The position numbers and the translations under genes are program-made. Below are positions 46,526-56,735 of a stretch of 64,000 nucleotides of DNA, piece after piece (the stretch's first letter is position 1; the number at the start of each line of letters is the position of its first letter). Below the pieces are notes generated by a model, which saw nothing but the letters and a program-made list of their open reading frames with translations, did no database searches and had not been told where the DNA came from. Source of the DNA: Kaistia granuli DSM 23481 (GTDB lineage Bacteria; Pseudomonadota; Alphaproteobacteria; Rhizobiales; Kaistiaceae); the NCBI RefSeq assembly GCF_000380505.1, contig NZ_AQYH01000006.1:186001-250000 (forward strand), written 5' to 3'.

Positions 46526-47677
46526 CTACCAGTTCGTCACTGAGCCATCGTTCCGCTTCAGGTGCGGCGCTTCCCAGAACTTGAAGCTCTGCTTCTGGAT
46601 CAGTTCCTCGTTGACCTCGACCCCCAGTCCGGGCGCGTCCAGAACGGGATAATGGGCCTTCTCGATGCGAGGCTGCACCGGGAAGAACTCGGAATTGTCG
46701 AAGCCAAGCTGCTCCGCCGTCGAGGTGCGGGTCTCAAGCCATGAGAAGTTCGGCACCGCCGCCGCGAAATGCACCGTCGCCGCCGTGCAGATCGGCCCGA
46801 GCGGATTGTGCGGCATCATGTCGACATAGTGCGCCTCGCTCCAGCCGGCGACCTTCATCGACTCGGTCAGGCCGCCGACATTGCAGACATCTATCCGGTT
46901 GAACTGATGGATGTCGCGCTCGATGAACGGCAGGAATTGCCATTTCGAGGCGAATTCCTCGCCGATAGCGAAGGGCACGTCGACCATCCGGCGCAGCGCC
47001 TCATAGGCCTCCGGCGTCTCGTCGCGGATCGGCTCCTCGAGGAAATCGAGCGTTCCCGACGGCATCTTCTGGCAGAAGCTCGCGGCTTCCGCGACCGACA
47101 GGCGGTGATGGTAGTCGATGCCGAGCACCACTTCCTCGCCCAGTTCCTCGCGCGCCTTGACGCACCATTTCGCGGTTGCCGCAATGTGTTCGCGCGGCTC
47201 ATAGATCGAGCTGTCGCCATGGCCGGACGGCGACAGGCGCATGGCGTTCCAGCCCGCCTCGATCAGCCCCCTCGCCTGCTCGATCATTTCCGGACCGGGC
47301 GGCGCCGAGGTCGTCGCGAAGGTCGGGATCCGGTCGCGCTGCTTGCCGCCCAGGAGCTGATAGACCGGCACGCCGAGCGCCTTGCCGAGAATGTCGTAGA
47401 GGGCAATGTCGATCGCCGAGATCGCCGCCTGCAGCACGCGGCCGCCCTCAAAATACTGGCTGCGATACATTTCCTGCCAGAGAGCGCCGATCCGCCGGGG
47501 ATCGCGGCCGATCAGGAATTCGCGATAGTGCTCGAGCGCCCCGACGACAGCCTTCTCGCGTCCGGACAGGCCGCTTTCGCCCCATCCGAAGATGCCCTCG
47601 TCGGTCTCGACCTTGACGATCAGCTGGTTACGCGTGCCCACCCAGACCGGATAGGGACGAATGGCGGTGATTTTCAT
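46526..47677 (-). CDS. enolase-superfamily sugar-acid dehydratase (galactonate-dehydratase-like)
   Basis: 383 residues, mandelate racemase/muconate lactonizing subgroup. Metal ligands by pattern: Asp188 in GIDYHH (with His190), Glu214 in DFLEEP, Glu240 in AIGEEF; general acid/base His290 in MMPHNPLGP and Glu315 in SWLETR. PHNPLGP is shared with D-galactonate dehydratase (DgoD). It dehydrates a sugar acid to a 2-keto-3-deoxy acid in the cytosol. It is the last gene of operon E, so substrates could include galactonate, gluconate or another aldonate. Confidence 0.87.
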   Translation of the reverse strand: MKITAIRPYPVWVGTRNQLIVKVETDEGIFGWGESGLSGREKAVVGALEHYREFLIGRDPRRIGALWQEMYRSQYFEGGRVLQAAISAIDIALYDILGKALGVPVYQLLGGKQRDRIPTFATTSAPPGPEMIEQARGLIEAGWNAMRLSPSGHGDSSIYEPREHIAATAKWCVKAREELGEEVVLGIDYHHRLSVAEAASFCQKMPSGTLDFLEEPIRDETPEAYEALRRMVDVPFAIGEEFASKWQFLPFIERDIHQFNRIDVCNVGGLTESMKVAGWSEAHYVDMMPHNPLGPICTAATVHFAAAVPNFSWLETRTSTAEQLGFDNSEFFPVQPRIEKAHYPVLDAPGLGVEVNEELIQKQSFKFWEAPHLKRNDGSVTNW

Positions 47678-47752
47678 GATCAGGATATCCGGACCGGGAG
47701 ATGAACGGGGCGGCCCGGCTCGGCGCCGGACCGCTGCGAACGCAATGTATGG

Positions 47753-48964
47753 CTACCAGTGCCAGATCGTGCCGTCCTCGAGCCGGTTGACCGGCAGATA
47801 GGCCCGTTCGTACGGATATTTGGCGGCCAGCGGCTCGTCGATATCGACGCCATGGCCGGGGGCCTCGCCCGGATGGAGATAGCCGCCATCCTGTTTCCAG
47901 GCATGCGGGAAGACCTCGTGCATCAGCGGCGTGTAGCCGGAGAATTCCTGGATGCCGAAATTGGGCACCCAGAGATCGATATGCACATTCGCGCCCATCG
48001 CGACCGGCGAGACGTCCATCGGGCCATGGCAGGCGGTGCGGACGTGGTAGATCGAGGCGAAGTCGAAGATGCGCCGCAAGCCTGTGACACCGCCGGCATG
48101 CACCGAGGTGGCGCGGATATAGTCGATCAGCTGTTCCTCGATCAGCAGCTTCGCATCCCAGATCGTGTTGAAGACCTCGCCGAGCGCGATCGGCTGCGTC
48201 GTGTGCTGGCGGATCAGGCGATAACCTTCCTGCAGTTCGGCAGGAACCGGATCCTCCAGCCAGAACAGCCGGAACGGCTCGAGATCCTTGCCGAGACGCG
48301 CCGCCTCGATCGGCGTCAGCCGGTGATGCGTGTCGTGCAGGAGGTGAAGGTCGTCGCCATAGCTGTCGCGCAGGCGGGCGAACAGCTTCGGGATGTGGAC
48401 CATGTATTTGGAGGTGGACCACACCTCCTCGTTCGGCAGCGCATCGACCATGCCGCCCTTGCCCTGCTCGGACCCCTTGCCCGTCCCGTAGATGGCGGGA
48501 AGGCCGGGAATTCCGACCTGGGCGCGGATGGCGACATAGCCCTCCTCGCGCTTCCTGCCGACGGCGTCGACGGCCTCCTCGATGCTCATGCCCTGGGCAT
48601 GCGAATAGACCATCACCTTCTCGCGCGAGGCGCCGCCGAGCAGCTGGTAGAGCGGCATGTTCGCCGCCTTGCCCTTGATGTCCCAGAGCGCCATGTCGAC
48701 GGCCGAGATCGCGGCCATGGTGATCGGTCCGCGCCGCCAGTAGGCCCCGCGATAGAGATACTGCCAGATGTCCTCGATCTGCGCCGGATCCCGCCCGATC
48801 AGCAGCGGCGCGACGTGATCCTGAAGGTAGCTGACGACGGCGAGTTCACGGCCGTTCACCGTGCCGTCGCCGATGCCGTAGAGGCCTTCGTCGGTGAAGA
48901 TCTTGACCGTGACGAAGTTGCGCCCGGGCGAACAGACAATGACTTTGACGTCGGTGATTTTCAT
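47753..48964 (-). CDS. manD: D-mannonate dehydratase, enolase superfamily (ManD/RspA)
   Basis: 403 residues, the ManD length. Tyr159 in GLPAIYGTG, Asp211-x-His213 in LLHDTHHRL, Glu237 in FWLEDPV, Glu263 in ALGEVFN and His313 in TACHGPMD correspond to the ManD active site. It converts D-mannonate to 2-keto-3-deoxy-D-gluconate with Mg2+. The residue after HG is Pro315, a position I recall as discriminating efficient from low-activity members. UxuA, a non-homologous enzyme of the same reaction, is encoded two genes upstream in the same transcript. Confidence 0.88.
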   Translation of the reverse strand: MKITDVKVIVCSPGRNFVTVKIFTDEGLYGIGDGTVNGRELAVVSYLQDHVAPLLIGRDPAQIEDIWQYLYRGAYWRRGPITMAAISAVDMALWDIKGKAANMPLYQLLGGASREKVMVYSHAQGMSIEEAVDAVGRKREEGYVAIRAQVGIPGLPAIYGTGKGSEQGKGGMVDALPNEEVWSTSKYMVHIPKLFARLRDSYGDDLHLLHDTHHRLTPIEAARLGKDLEPFRLFWLEDPVPAELQEGYRLIRQHTTQPIALGEVFNTIWDAKLLIEEQLIDYIRATSVHAGGVTGLRRIFDFASIYHVRTACHGPMDVSPVAMGANVHIDLWVPNFGIQEFSGYTPLMHEVFPHAWKQDGGYLHPGEAPGHGVDIDEPLAAKYPYERAYLPVNRLEDGTIWHW

Positions 48965-49015
48965 TGGATTCTGCCTAGATCGACATGGGCCGCGGCGGCC
49001 CGAGTGGGGGGCGGA

Positions 49016-49846
49016 TCAGATCGGGTCGTGGCGCCAGCCGAGCAGACGCTCGGCTTTGGCCGACGAGAAGAAGCTTCGGTGGCCGTCGAGGTCGCCACGG
49101 ATCGGCACATCGGGGAAGAAGCGCGCGGCGACTTCGCGAGACGGGATGTCCAGCAGGCTGTCCGGTCCGATGATGTAGAACACCTCATGGCCGGTGAAGG
49201 ACGCCTCGAGCGCTTGCAAGCAGGCCCGGGCGGCGGCGTCATAGCGCGTATAGGCCCAAAGATGCAGGGCCGCCGCCTCGGTCGCGACGCCGAACGCGGC
49301 GACCGCGTCCGCCTTTTGCTCGACGACGAGATGGAAGCGCATCGAGGCGATGCGGATATCCTCGTAGCGACGGGCGAAGCAATCGGCCTGCTGCTCGCAG
49401 ATCCATTTGGAGAGGCTGTAAGGCTCCTCGCTGTGGTTGGGATGTTCCTCGTCGATGGGAAAATAGTCGAAATGCGGCGCCCGGCTGAACGAGAGCCCGA
49501 TCGCATTGACGCTCGACGCCTGCACGATCCTGCGGATCCCGACCTCGATCGCTGCCCGCATCGCGTTGTAGCTGCCGACCACATTGTTGTTGTGCACGAC
49601 ATGGTCCGGATAGCCGATCGGCGCCGGGATCGCCGCCATGTGGATCAGCGCGTCGCAGCCCGCAAAGGCCGCGACGAGCGCGTCGTAGTCGCCAATATCG
49701 GCCTGGACGAAGCGGCAATTCGGCCGCTCCTCCGGTGCCGCCGGCGCGACGCGATCGATACTGACGACGCTATGGCCCTGGCGCAGGGCTTCGGCCGTGA
49801 TGGCACGACCGATCCTGCCGGTCGCTCCGGTAATGGCGATCTTCAT
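49016..49846 (-). CDS. NAD(P)-dependent epimerase/dehydratase family protein
   Basis: 276 residues, extended SDR fold. Rossmann motif ITGATGRIGRAITAEALRQG, acidic strand end VSIDRVAP (NAD preference), ADIGDYDALVAAFAGCDALI, HMAAIPAPIG and catalytic Tyr/Lys in PYSLSKWICEQQA. Size and motifs fit uronate dehydrogenase-like or sugar-epimerase members; between UxuA and ManD a hexuronate or lactone oxidoreductase role is inferred. ATG 49846 is preceded by an AGGA-type site; the longer frame upstream overlaps UxuA and is rejected. Confidence 0.87.
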   Translation of the reverse strand: MKIAITGATGRIGRAITAEALRQGHSVVSIDRVAPAAPEERPNCRFVQADIGDYDALVAAFAGCDALIHMAAIPAPIGYPDHVVHNNNVVGSYNAMRAAIEVGIRRIVQASSVNAIGLSFSRAPHFDYFPIDEEHPNHSEEPYSLSKWICEQQADCFARRYEDIRIASMRFHLVVEQKADAVAAFGVATEAAALHLWAYTRYDAAARACLQALEASFTGHEVFYIIGPDSLLDIPSREVAARFFPDVPIRGDLDGHRSFFSSAKAERLLGWRHDPI

Positions 49847-49856
49847 GAGCCAGGTC

Positions 49857-50819
49857 CTATTCGGCGTAAACGGCCTGGTGCAGGCCACGGATATAGCCGA
49901 TCGCGTACAGCCGCCCGAAAGCGGAGTAGCCGGCATTCTCGTTGCTATCGCCCTCGACGGTCGGCACGTGATCCGGCCGCAGCACACCGTCGAAGCCGAT
50001 GTCGCGATAGGCCTTCATACAGGCCAGCATGTCGGTCTTGCCGGCGTCGTGCCATGCTTCCTCGAAGCGGGTCGGCGTGCCGATCACGTCCCGGAAATGC
50101 ACGAAGGTGATCTTCTTGCCGAACTCGCGGATGACAGCGGGCAGGTCGTCGGTCATCAGGGTGAAGTTTCCCTGGCAGAGCGTGATGGTGTTCATCGGGC
50201 TGTCGACCAGATTGATCAGGCGCCGGTAGTTGTCGATCGAGCGCATGATGCGGCCGACACCACGGATCGGCGACAGCGGCGGATCATCGGGGTGCATCGA
50301 CAGCTTGACGTTCGCCTTTTCGGCGACCGGCAAGACCTTGCGGAGGAAGTATTCGAGATTGGTCCAGAGCGCTTCCTCGTCGATCGGCGGATTGTCGGTC
50401 AGATTGTCCGGCACATCGTTGACGTCGAAGCTCGTCACCACCGAACCACCGCGCGACGGCTTGGCCAGATTGGTGCGCACCCAGTTGAAATCGGTCATCC
50501 ACTCGTAGCACCAGACCGGAATCCCGAGCTTGCCCATGTTCTCGAGCAGGGTGCAGACGGTGGCGATCTCCTCGTCGCGGCCGGGCAGTCCGCGCTTGGC
50601 CTTGTTGAGCGGCGGCCGCGCCTCGATCACACGGAGTTCGAAACCGCCGGCCTCGTAGTTTTCCTTCATCCGCTTCAGCGGCGCGTAGTCCCAGGGCGCC
50701 TCGCCGGGCCGGAGATCGTCGGACGGAAGTCCGCCGACCGCCAGATCGACGCCCGCCTGCTTGGCGAGCTTCCACACCGGCGACGGTGCCGGGCTGATGA
50801 ATTCGGCTATTTCGAGCAT
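49857..50819 (-). CDS. uxuA: D-mannonate dehydratase, UxuA family
   Basis: 320 residues, shorter than E. coli UxuA (about 394). TIM-barrel segments: FELRVIEARPPLNKAKRGLP, GIPVWCYEWMTDFNWVRTNL, KLSMHPDDPPLSPIRGVGRI (metal His/Asp), TLCQGNFTLMTDDLPAVIRE, FVHFRDVIGTPTRFEEAWHD-AGKTDM, and LRPDHVPTVEGD. The His-Asp-Cys-His metal set is visible. It dehydrates D-mannonate to 2-keto-3-deoxygluconate with Mn2+/Fe2+ in hexuronate breakdown. It is the first catabolic gene after the transporter genes of operon E. Confidence 0.92.
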   Translation of the reverse strand: MLEIAEFISPAPSPVWKLAKQAGVDLAVGGLPSDDLRPGEAPWDYAPLKRMKENYEAGGFELRVIEARPPLNKAKRGLPGRDEEIATVCTLLENMGKLGIPVWCYEWMTDFNWVRTNLAKPSRGGSVVTSFDVNDVPDNLTDNPPIDEEALWTNLEYFLRKVLPVAEKANVKLSMHPDDPPLSPIRGVGRIMRSIDNYRRLINLVDSPMNTITLCQGNFTLMTDDLPAVIREFGKKITFVHFRDVIGTPTRFEEAWHDAGKTDMLACMKAYRDIGFDGVLRPDHVPTVEGDSNENAGYSAFGRLYAIGYIRGLHQAVYAE

Positions 50820-50842
50820 GCTAGAAAGTCCCGTGTCTTGGA

Positions 50843-50903
50843 CCGGTCAGGATGACCGGCAGGGTAGAGATGAGCAGTTGGGAAGGGCCGGAGCGAGCTC
50901 CGG
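50843..50903 (-). repeat. two hairpins between transporter and catabolic genes of operon E
   Basis: CCGGTC-AGGAT-GACCGG (50843-50859) and CCGGAGC-GA-GCTCCGG (50888-50903) are perfect stems in the 90-bp gap between the second ATPase gene and uxuA. No T-run follows. They may set the ratio of transporter to enzyme mRNA. Confidence 0.55.
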
Positions 50904-50909
50904 GGTGGT

Positions 50910-51914
50910 TCAGGCAGGCAGCAATTGGGAGAGGCGCTCCATCGCGACCTCCGGCTGCTTGTGGTGGAGGAAGCAGGATGCGGTGTGGGTCGGGCTGATC
51001 TCGAACAAGGGCGGCTCGGTCGCGCAGATGTCCATCGCCTGCGGACAACGCGAGCGGAAGCGGCATCCGCTTCCACCACCGCCCGCCTCGCGCGCCTTGA
51101 TCGGTTGAGCCCCCCAGCGCTGGTCCAGGTTGGGCCAGGGGATCGAGTCGACGAGCAGCTGCGTATAGGGGTGCTGCGGGTCCTTGATCACCGTGTCGAC
51201 GTCGCCCGCTTCCATCACCGAACCGCGATAGAGCACGATGATCGATTTCGCGATGTGATAGGCGGTGGTCAGGTCATGCGTGATGTAGATGATCGAGACG
51301 CCATGGTCGCGCTGCAGGTTGCGCAGCGTTTCCAGGATTGTGGCCCTCAGCGACGCGTCCACCATCGATACCGGCTCGTCGGCGATCAGCAGCTTCGGCT
51401 TCAGCAGCAGCGCCCGCGCGACATTGATGCGCTGGCGCTGGCCGCCCGAAAGCTGGTGCGGGAAGCGCCCGAGAATATCCTCTGGCCGCAGCCCCACCGC
51501 CGTCAGCGCTTCTTCCATCTTGGCGCGGGCATCCGCCTTCGACTTTGCCAGCTTGAAGCGCTGGATCGGCACGGTCAGCAGATGGTCGACGGTGTAGAAC
51601 GGGTTGAAGACGGCGAACGGATCCTGGAAGACGGCCTGCACTTCCCGGCGGTACGCCATCTTGTCGGCGCCGCGCAGCGTCGAGATATCCCGCCCGCGAT
51701 AGATGATCCGGCCGGTCGTCGGCTGCGTGAAGCCGAGCAACAGCATGGCCAGCGTGGTCTTGCCGCTACCGCTCTCGCCCGCGACGGTCAGGATCGTCGG
51801 CTCGTCCTCGCGCAAAGTCAGCGAGAAATCGCTGAGCGCGACATTGGACTGCGCATGCAGGAGGCCGCGCGAATAGACCTTGGAGACGTTCTCCAGCCGC
51901 AAGAGGTCGGCCAT
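50910..51914 (-). CDS. peptide/oligosaccharide-type ABC transporter ATP-binding protein (DppF/OppF class)
   Basis: 334 residues. Walker A GESGSGKTT, Q-loop VFQDPFAVFNPFYTV, signature QLSGGQRQRINVARA, Walker B LLIADEPVSMVDASL, switch His in IYITHDLTTAY; the C-terminal Cys-rich GSGCRFRSRCPQAMDICATE with later C is the oligopeptide/dipeptide domain that can hold a [4Fe-4S] cluster. ATG 51914 lies 1 nt before the upstream stop region (TGACATG), giving tight coupling; an ATG at 51932 is less likely. Confidence 0.92.
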   Translation of the reverse strand: MADLLRLENVSKVYSRGLLHAQSNVALSDFSLTLREDEPTILTVAGESGSGKTTLAMLLLGFTQPTTGRIIYRGRDISTLRGADKMAYRREVQAVFQDPFAVFNPFYTVDHLLTVPIQRFKLAKSKADARAKMEEALTAVGLRPEDILGRFPHQLSGGQRQRINVARALLLKPKLLIADEPVSMVDASLRATILETLRNLQRDHGVSIIYITHDLTTAYHIAKSIIVLYRGSVMEAGDVDTVIKDPQHPYTQLLVDSIPWPNLDQRWGAQPIKAREAGGGGSGCRFRSRCPQAMDICATEPPLFEISPTHTASCFLHHKQPEVAMERLSQLLPA

Positions 51915-51915
51915 G

Positions 51916-52944
<1,029 letters not shown>

Positions 52945-52949
52945 CGTGG

Positions 52950-53858
52950 TCACTCCGTCCTGCGCACGCGGGGATTGGCCAGTTCGTCCAGTCCCATATT
53001 GATCAGGGCGAGAGATCCGAGGATCAGGATCATCGCGATCGACGGGATGATCGGCCACCACCACCAGCCGTTGAAGATGGCGCCCTGGCTCTGCGCGGCC
53101 CAGATGATGTTGCCGAGCAGCGGCTCGCGCAGCGGCCCGAGGCCGAGCACGGCGAGATAGAACGCGGCGAACACCGCCACAAAGACCTGGGCAACGAAGG
53201 CGGCCGCGATGAACGGCAGCAAACAGGGCAGGATTTCCTTGAAGATGATGCCGAGATCACTGACGCCGGAGAGCTTCGCCACGGCGACGAACTGCCGTTC
53301 CTTCATCGTCAGGACCTGCGCCCGGATCACCAGCGTCGGCCCCATCCAGGCGAGCAGCACGACGATCAACGCCATGGTTATGATGGTGACGTCGCGCTTG
53401 TCGAGCGATCCGGCGATCACGACCTGGATCAGCAGCACCGGGATCGGCGCCAGAACCTGGCAGACCGTGCGGACCGTGCCGTCGATCCAGCCGCCGAAAT
53501 AGGCGGAGGTGAAGCCGAGAACGACGCCGATAAACGTTCCGAGACCGCCCGCCACCACGCCGATGAAGGCGGTCTGCCACATGCCCACCACCATGGCGGC
53601 GAGCAGGTCGCGACCGAAGAAATCGGTACCGAAGGGGTATTTCCAGCTCGGTGGCTTCTTGAGTGCCACGGAGAGCGGATAGGCGTTCTTGGTGTTGACC
53701 GTCATGAGGCCGATGACCGTGAACGCCACGAGACCGAAGAGGATGATCAGTCCGACGGCGAGGCCCTTGTTGCGACGCAGGTAGCGCAGCACGAGGATCA
53801 GCTTTCCCGGACGCTCGATTGATTTCTCGACGGGGGGCGACATCGCGATAGTGGACAT
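52950..53858 (-). CDS. peptide/oligosaccharide-type ABC transporter permease (DppC class)
   Basis: 302 residues. The N-terminal cytoplasmic part and first span (GLAVGLIILFGLVAFTVIGL) are followed by a periplasmic loop with KYPFGTDFFGRDLLAAMVVG, the DppC-class motif, then five more spans. The EAA-type loop is FVAVAKLSGVSDLGIIFKEI-LP. It forms the channel with the DppB-class permease encoded 9 nt upstream. The C-terminus GLDELANPRVRRTE is typical. Confidence 0.92.
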   Translation of the reverse strand: MSTIAMSPPVEKSIERPGKLILVLRYLRRNKGLAVGLIILFGLVAFTVIGLMTVNTKNAYPLSVALKKPPSWKYPFGTDFFGRDLLAAMVVGMWQTAFIGVVAGGLGTFIGVVLGFTSAYFGGWIDGTVRTVCQVLAPIPVLLIQVVIAGSLDKRDVTIITMALIVVLLAWMGPTLVIRAQVLTMKERQFVAVAKLSGVSDLGIIFKEILPCLLPFIAAAFVAQVFVAVFAAFYLAVLGLGPLREPLLGNIIWAAQSQGAIFNGWWWWPIIPSIAMILILGSLALINMGLDELANPRVRRTE

Positions 53859-53867
53859 GGTGCCCTC

Positions 53868-54872
53868 CTAGGAGTTCCGGATGCGGGGATCGAGCAGCGG
53901 GTAGAGGAACTCGACGATGGTCATCAGCACGGCCACGGTGATCGTGATGAAAAGCACGATCCCGTAGATCGTCGGGAAGTCGTTCGAGCGGATGGCGAGA
54001 TTGAGCATGGTGCCGATGCCGGGCAGACCGAACAGGCCCTCGACGATGATGGCCGAGGTCACGACCGTGCCGAGCGCCAGCGCGAAGCCGGTGACCTGCG
54101 GCAGCAGCGCATTGCGCATGTAGTAGTCGCGGAAGATGCGGCCGCCCGTGAGCCCCTTGTGCTCGGCGAAGTTCACGTAATCCTCGCCCTGGATGGTGAT
54201 GCCCATGCCGCGCATGGAGAGCACCCAGCCGCCGACAGAGCCGAAGATGAGGGCGAGCGCCGGCAGGATCTGATGCCGGAGCATGTCGAGGGCAAAGGTC
54301 CAGGAAAGGTTCGGCACCTGGCCGACGGAATAGGCACCGCCCAGCGGCAGCCATTTGAGCTTGAAGCCGACGAAGAAGATCAGAAGGATGGCCATGATCA
54401 CGGGCGGGACGCCCGTCAGCAGGATGAAGGGCGTGGCGATGCTGCGCATCCATTTCGGCGCCCGCGGCCAGGCCGCGATCCCGCCAAGCAGATTGCCGAT
54501 GACGAAGCTCAGGATCGTCGAGACCAGCAGCAGGCCGATCGTCCATGGCAGGGACTGCGCGATCAGGTCGGAGACCGTCGACGGGTAGCGGTAGAGCGAA
54601 TAGCCGAAATCCAGGCGAACGATATTGTGGAGATACTGCCAGTATTGCGTCAGAAGCGGCTGATCGAGGCCGAACTGCTGCTGCATCGAGGCGATGATCT
54701 TCTCCATGTCGCCGGGCGAGAAACCGCCGGTGCGGGCCAGTTCGCCGAACCGTTCACGCAGCGCGTTGCGGCTCGAAAGGCGGGGGATGAAGAAGACGAT
54801 GGTCGACGCCGCCCATATGACGAGAACGAGGAAGACCAGGCGTCGGAAGACGAACTTGAGAGTCACGGGCAC
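53868..54872 (-). CDS. peptide/oligosaccharide-type ABC transporter permease (DppB class)
   Basis: 334 residues. First span RRLVFLVLVIWAASTIVFFI, the FGLDQPLLTQYWQYLHNIVR and LDFGYSLYRYPSTVSDLI segments of the DppB class, then five further spans. The EAA-type loop reads YVNFAEHKGLTGGRIFRDYY, then MRNALLPQVTGFAL and IIVEGLFGLPGIG. It lies after the binding-protein gene with a hairpin between them. Confidence 0.92.
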   Translation of the reverse strand: MPVTLKFVFRRLVFLVLVIWAASTIVFFIPRLSSRNALRERFGELARTGGFSPGDMEKIIASMQQQFGLDQPLLTQYWQYLHNIVRLDFGYSLYRYPSTVSDLIAQSLPWTIGLLLVSTILSFVIGNLLGGIAAWPRAPKWMRSIATPFILLTGVPPVIMAILLIFFVGFKLKWLPLGGAYSVGQVPNLSWTFALDMLRHQILPALALIFGSVGGWVLSMRGMGITIQGEDYVNFAEHKGLTGGRIFRDYYMRNALLPQVTGFALALGTVVTSAIIVEGLFGLPGIGTMLNLAIRSNDFPTIYGIVLFITITVAVLMTIVEFLYPLLDPRIRNS

Positions 54873-54900
54873 ATTCCTGCTGGTTCTTGCCGATCGGGAT

Positions 54901-54925
54901 GGTGCGCGCCAACGCGGCGCGCACC
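54901..54925 (-). repeat. intergenic hairpin after binding-protein gene (operon E)
   Basis: GGTGCGCGCC (54901-54910) and GGCGCGCACC (54916-54925) are perfect 10-bp arms with a 5-nt loop, between the binding-protein stop and the DppB-class permease. There is no T-run on the transcribed strand. Confidence 0.7.
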
Positions 54926-54941
54926 CCTCTTCGCAAGCGGA

Positions 54942-56735
54942 CTACTTCGCGCCCGCGGGCTGAAGCGCCGTGACGATCGGCAGGCCGGTATGGGCCCAGA
55001 ACGCGCCGTTCGAACCACCGGCGAGGTTGGTCGAGCTCGGCCAGTTCTTCCAGTAGTGGTTGTTGTAGGGAATGCGGTGCAGCCACTGGATCACCGGCAC
55101 GTCGATGACGTCGCGCCAGTAGATGCCGAGAGCCTTGGCAGCCCCCTCCTGGAACTTGGGATCCTCCGAACCGAGCGGAGAGATCTCGTCCAGGAGAGCG
55201 TCAAACTCCGGATTCTTGTAGCGCGAGAACCGGTTGTTGCCGGCGGCGGAGCCGATGGTGCCGCTATACTTGCCGTGGAAGAGGTTCAACGCCTCGAACG
55301 GGTCGTACAGGCTGGCGCCGTGGCCGAACAGGTAGAGGCCTGCCTTGCCGTCGACCATGTTCTGGAAGGCGTCGGTTCCGAAGTTCACATTGGAATCGAA
55401 GCCTGCCTGGCGCAGCATTTCCGCCAGGATCGGCGCGATATCACCATGGATTGTCTCGAACGCCTGGATGGTCGCGTCGAGGGTCTTGCCGTCCTTCTCC
55501 CACAGGCCGTCACTGTTCTTGGTGAAGCCGGCCTCCGTCATCAGCTTGGCGCTTTCCTCCTGGTCGAACTTGCCAGGCTCGTACTTCGCCTCTTCGGCCT
55601 TCACGGCTTCCGAGTCCGCGAACTTCTGCAGGTTCGGATAGAGCGGGAACGGATAGATGGTAGCGATCTTGGCGCCGTCGTAGAGCACTTCGTTGATGCG
55701 CTCGCGGTCGACGGCGAGGCTGATCGCCTTGCGCACGCGAACATCGTTGTAGGGTGCGAGTTCGGTGTTCATCCAGAGCGAATTCGGCCACCAGTCGAGA
55801 TAGCCATAGGGCGACTCGGCCCCGGTCCAGGACTGGATATCCTTGTTCTGCTCAAGGATGTTGGCAATGATCTGGGCCCGCATGTCGACCGATGAATCGA
55901 ACTCGTTGTTGACCAGACGCTGGGCAACCGAGTCGATCGGCTGGTTCAGGATGTTGACGATCACGACCCGCTTGACGGCAGGCTCCGCCGAACGGCCGGC
56001 CTTCACGCCCCACCAGTCGGGCCGCAGGTCGAGGATCTTCTGGTTGGCGTTCCAGGCCACGACGCTATAGGGCCCGGAATGCGGCATCTGGTCGAGGCCG
56101 ACCGCCCGGGTCGGATCTTCCTGGGCCGACATCCATTCCGCCGGAACGATCGGCAGGCCGGTATCGAACTTCTCCGTCAGCACCTCGAACTTGAAGCGCG
56201 GCGCCGGCTGCTTGAACTTCACCTCGACGGTCAGGTCGTCCTTGGCGGTGACGCTGTCGACGAACTGGTTGAAGTGCGCGTGGTAGGGCAGCGTCTCCCG
56301 CTGCATCTGGCCTTCGAACGTATAGACGACGTCCTTGGAGGTGACCGGCTTGCCGTCACTCCATTTGGCGTCCTTGTTCAGCTTGATTTCGAGCGAGGTG
56401 AAGTCCGGGCTCGTATACTCCATGCTGTCGGCCAGCCAGGGAATGTATTCGCCCTTGAAGATGCCGTAATACATCAGAGGCTCGAACAGGAGATTGTTGC
56501 CCTCCTGATGGGTGTAGCCCGGCAGCACCCACGGATTGGTGGTGCCGATCGACGTGCCGCCGGCGACGCCCCAGGCCAGAACCAGGCTCTGGTCGCGCGG
56601 AACGGCGGGCAGATCCCCCTTTGGCGTGATTTCCTGCGCGGCGGGTAGCCCCGCATTTTGCGCGAACGACGCGGACGGCGCCAACATGGCCGCAACGACC
56701 ACGAGTGCGCCTGCAATACTTTTCAGATTGACCAT
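54942..56735 (-). CDS. ABC transporter substrate-binding protein, family 5
   Basis: 597 residues, the large three-domain family 5 type. The signal peptide (MVNLKSIAGALVVVAAMLAP then SASFAQ) ends near residue 26. Typical segments: LEIKLNKDAKWSDGKPVTSK-DVVYTFE, VEVKFKQPAPRFKFEVL, NDVRVRKAISLAVDRERINE and WPNSLWMNTELAPYN. Family 5 proteins bind peptides, nickel or oligosaccharides. With mannonate-degradation genes downstream, a hexuronide or other acidic oligosaccharide is inferred. A GGGAGG-type site precedes the ATG. It is the first gene of operon E. Confidence 0.92.
   Translation of the reverse strand: MVNLKSIAGALVVVAAMLAPSASFAQNAGLPAAQEITPKGDLPAVPRDQSLVLAWGVAGGTSIGTTNPWVLPGYTHQEGNNLLFEPLMYYGIFKGEYIPWLADSMEYTSPDFTSLEIKLNKDAKWSDGKPVTSKDVVYTFEGQMQRETLPYHAHFNQFVDSVTAKDDLTVEVKFKQPAPRFKFEVLTEKFDTGLPIVPAEWMSAQEDPTRAVGLDQMPHSGPYSVVAWNANQKILDLRPDWWGVKAGRSAEPAVKRVVIVNILNQPIDSVAQRLVNNEFDSSVDMRAQIIANILEQNKDIQSWTGAESPYGYLDWWPNSLWMNTELAPYNDVRVRKAISLAVDRERINEVLYDGAKIATIYPFPLYPNLQKFADSEAVKAEEAKYEPGKFDQEESAKLMTEAGFTKNSDGLWEKDGKTLDATIQAFETIHGDIAPILAEMLRQAGFDSNVNFGTDAFQNMVDGKAGLYLFGHGASLYDPFEALNLFHGKYSGTIGSAAGNNRFSRYKNPEFDALLDEISPLGSEDPKFQEGAAKALGIYWRDVIDVPVIQWLHRIPYNNHYWKNWPSSTNLAGGSNGAFWAHTGLPIVTALQPAGAK

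Noticed and set aside
47759-50110. 783-codon plus-strand frame opposite manD, the epimerase and uxuA
   Set aside because: Lies antisense to three recognisable enzymes; low-complexity Asp/Arg/Val composition and no motif. Similar long shadows at 19245-21290, 44626-46278, 54159-55895 and 60908-62602 are rejected for the same reason.
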